DNA of 64,000 bases from Phytophthora sp. 'mugwort' (taxonomy: Eukaryota; Oomycota; Peronosporomycetes; Peronosporales; Peronosporaceae). Below are positions 61,745-64,000 of the stretch, piece by piece. Each line of letters opens with the position of its first letter. The stretch's first letter is position 1. A program made the position numbers and the translations under genes. Below the pieces are notes generated by a model. It searched no databases and had not been told where the DNA came from. It saw only the letters and a program-made list of their open reading frames with translations. Location: positions 248,001 through 312,000 of the forward strand of contig JAUCEF010000004.1 in NCBI GenBank assembly GCA_033558025.1, read 5' to 3'.

Positions 61745-62389
61745 GGTCCATTTTGCATTGCACTTTTGCACCGCCAACTATCCGCTATCGCCGCCTTCCC
61801 ACGCCTATGCACTGCTGTGAGCCCGTTGGAGCCTGCATCGGATGCCTTCGCCATCCCCGCGTACACTACGCGTAGTTTGACCCACATATCTGTGGTTTCG
61901 CCACGAATTCTGTTTGTTCACGTCACCTGATCAAAGCTGCGCTTGTTCCCCACTGGGCTATTTGCTACGACGGAAGGGTAGCTGCAGCGGATCAATACAG
62001 TGCATTCGGGCTGCAGTAGGGACAAAAAAAGTCGCGCCACAGCTTTTCCCGGCAAAACACGGCGTAGTCTGGCAACATTGATGCGCGGCAAGACGGTCCT
62101 CGTAGCTGATGTTTATCTACCACGCTGCGGTCTCGAGGGGTCTACGCGCCACCGAGAACTAGTAAGCCCCGCCGGGAGTAGATGCGCGTACAGTGGGGGC
62201 TGTCATGGGCCGTAAGTCAGTCTCGGATTGATCTCACTGTTGTGATATTGGAGTGGGTTGATGCGATGCGAGAGGGTATGATACCGAGGCGGGCATTCGA
62301 TGAGTGCTGATAGGGAAGATATCTGTCTGGTTGTGCCGTAAACGGTAGCGCAAGCGTCTTATTCGGGTAAGTGTGTTCGTGTTTCGAGT

Positions 62390-62462
62390 GTCGGTGTCGT
62401 CTAGTGGTTAGGACGTGAGCTTAACACGCTCAAGATCGAGGGTTCGATCCCCTCCTCCGATA
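62390..62462 (+). tRNA. tRNA-Val(AAC), unit R28
   Basis: Type A flank, marker 1. Confidence 0.9.
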
Positions 62463-62827
62463 TCTTCTTATGTTGCCACTAAGCTGTACGCGAAATTGTT
62501 TAGCTAACTCCGGGCCAACTGGACTCACTACCCGCCCTCTGTTTCCGACACCACACGTAGCCGAACCGTGGCGTGGTTCCAGCAGCGCAGCGAGTTGTCC
62601 CCTGACCTAGAAGGCACCGATTCGGTTGAAGACACACATAGGGGAGTAGGAGGCAACGCTTCGGTGAGAAGGTATGGGGCGGTGGTAGAGTCGCTAGGTT
62701 GGCAAACTACGGTGCGGACGACCATTAGTGTGGTCCATGGCGGCGTATGTTGTGTAGAATGCTAGTAGGAATGTCTTGAAATGTATGGCGAATGTGGTGA
62801 AGAAGTGAATTTGTTTCGTATTTTAAT

Positions 62828-62908
62828 GACAGCTTGGCCGAGTGGTTAAGGCGATAGACTAGAAATCTATTGGGGTAACCCGCGTGAGTTCAAATCTCAC
62901 AGCTGTCG
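62828..62908 (+). tRNA. tRNA-Ser(AGA), unit R28
   Basis: Last complete Ser gene. Its downstream spacer has a C-to-T at 63054 and a 4-to-8-base replacement at 63156-63163. Confidence 0.96.
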
Positions 62909-63557
62909 GGTCCATTTTGCATTGCACTTTTGCACCGCCAACTATCCGCTATCGCCGCCTTCCCACGCCTATGCACTGCTGTGAGCCCGTTGGAGCCTGC
63001 ATCGGATGCCTTCGCCATCCCCGCGTACACTACGCGTAGTTTGACCCACATATTTGTGGTTTCGCCACGAATTCTGTTTGTTCACGTCACCTGATCAAAG
63101 CTGCGCTTGTTCCCCACTGGGCTATTTGCTACGACGGAAGGGTAGCTGCAGCGGACCCCCCAGTACAGTGCATTCGGGCTGCAGTAGGGACAAAAAAAGT
63201 CGCGCCACAGCTTTTCCCGGCAAAACACGGCGTAGTCTGGCAACATTGATGCGCGGCAAGACGGTCCTCGTAGCTGATGTTTATCTACCACGCTGCGGTC
63301 TCGAGGGGTCTACGCGCCACCGAGAACTAGTAAGCCCCGCCGGGAGTAGATGCGCGTACAGTGGGGGCTGTCATGGGCCGTAAGTCAGTCTCGGATTGAT
63401 CTCACTGTTGTGATATTGGAGTGGGTTGATGCGATGCGAGAGGGTATGATACCGAGGCGGGCATTCGATGAGTGCTGATAGGGAAGATATCTGTCTGGTT
63501 GTGCCGTAAACGGTAGCGCAAGCGTCTTATTCGGGTAAGTGTGTTCGTGTTTCGAGT

Positions 63558-63630
63558 GTCGGTGTCGTCTAGTGGTTAGGACGTGAGCTTAACACGCTCA
63601 AGATCGAGGGTTCGATCCCCTCCTCCGATA
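63558..63630 (+). tRNA. tRNA-Val(AAC), unit R29
   Basis: Type A flank, marker 1. Last complete gene in the window. Confidence 0.9.
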
Positions 63631-63995
63631 TCTTCTTATGTTGCCACTAAGCTGTACGCGAAATTGTTTAGCTAACTCCGGGCCAACTGGACTCACTACC
63701 CGCCCTCTGTTTCCGACACCACACGTAGCCGAACCGTGGCGTGGTTCCAGCAGCGCAGCGAGTTGTCCCCTGACCTAGAAGGCACCGATTCGGTTGAAGA
63801 CACACATAGGGGAGTAGGAGGCAACGCTTCGGTGAGAAGGTATGGGGCGGTGGTAGAGTCGCTAGGTTGGCAAACTACGGTGCGGACGACCATTAGTGTG
63901 GTCCATGGCGGCGTATGTTGTGTAGAATGCTAGTAGGAATGTCTTGAAATGTATGGCGAATGTGGTGAAGAAGTGAATTTGTTTCGTATTTTAAT

Positions 63996-64000
63996 GACAG
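63996..64000 (+). tRNA. tRNA-Ser(AGA), unit R29, cut by window end
   Basis: Only the first five acceptor bases (GACAG) are inside the window. The preceding 365 bp are array sequence, so a full gene is expected beyond the edge. Confidence 0.85.

Larger units (their letters stand above)
30719..64000 (+). repeat. Right arm of tRNA(Val-Ser) tandem array, units R1-R29
   Basis: Twenty-nine units in the opposite orientation to the left arm, so the genes are on the plus strand. Most unit spacings are exactly 1,164 bp. Exceptions are 1,162 bp units with a 2-bp deletion (R5, R11, R22, R23), longer units with the TTA duplication or an A8 tract, and a 1,168-bp interval after R28. The arm begins at the shared sequence CGAGAACTAG, about 240 bp upstream of the first tRNA-Val, and runs off the window inside tRNA-Ser of R29. 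Variants seen only here are CATT for CGTT (for example 38278), the 2-bp deletion in CCCCTG, and the G-to-T changes at 53395 and 58051. Confidence 0.98.

Noticed and set aside
1..64000. CRISPR array or bacterial/phage tRNA cluster
   Set aside because: Units are over 1 kb and contain genes, with no short repeats and unique spacers. The tRNAs lack encoded CCA and have eukaryotic identity features and Pol III terminators.

Overview
The window is almost entirely one structure: a giant tandem array of a tRNA gene unit, interrupted once near its middle, where it reverses orientation. Each unit is about 1,164 bp and carries two tRNA genes on the same strand. In transcription order these are tRNA-Val(AAC) of 73 nt, a 365-bp spacer, tRNA-Ser(AGA) of 81 nt including the discriminator base, and a 645-bp spacer. 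I count 55 complete tRNA-Val genes and 54 complete tRNA-Ser genes, plus a Ser gene cut by the right window edge and a 7-nt Ser remnant at the centre. No protein-coding gene in the repeats is supported.

Layout. Positions 1-30480 (left arm, units L1-L26, numbered left to right) carry the genes on the minus strand. Positions 30481-30718 are a 238-bp single-copy segment that holds a broken piece of what looks like a MULE/ZSWIM-type transposase-derived gene. Positions 30719-64000 (right arm, units R1-R29) carry the genes on the plus strand. Transcription therefore runs away from the centre in both directions. Both window ends lie inside the array, so the true array is longer than 64 kb. The arms are not mirror images: they break at different points of the unit and carry different spacer variants.

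Organism. The tRNA genes are eukaryotic in type. They have internal A and B boxes, no encoded CCA, A34 anticodons expected to become inosine, G73 on tRNA-Ser with a long variable arm, and T4 tracts after tRNA-Ser. G+C is about half by eye. Long tandem tRNA arrays are best known from Entamoeba, but this base composition is far from that AT-rich genus. The central gene fragment resembles a family I recall as abundant in oomycetes such as Phytophthora, so an oomycete is my tentative guess; it rests on about 48 residues.

How it works together. The repeats look like a supply of two inosine-type tRNAs (Ser UCN and Val GUN codons) in fixed 1:1 gene dosage, kept uniform by unequal exchange or gene conversion. 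I noticed no substitution in any tRNA copy, while the spacers carry about twenty variable sites. These sites trace multi-unit duplications: a six-unit block of 6,989 bp on the left, and weaker 6,982-bp and 4,656-bp blocks on the right. tRNA-Val has an imperfect acceptor stem and no T4 terminator before the one abutting tRNA-Ser.

Spacer marker names used in the entries, all read on the tRNA strand. Val 5'-flank type A: single TTATTCGGG then TAAGTG. Type B: TTATTATTCGGG then TAAATG. Type C: as E plus one extra G in TGATAGGGG and TATCG for ACCG near GAGGCGGG. Type D: TTACTCGGG. Type E: TTATTCGGG then TAAATG without the extra G. Upstream marker 1: GGCTGTCATG; marker 2: GGATGTCGTG; marker 3: GGATGTCATG.
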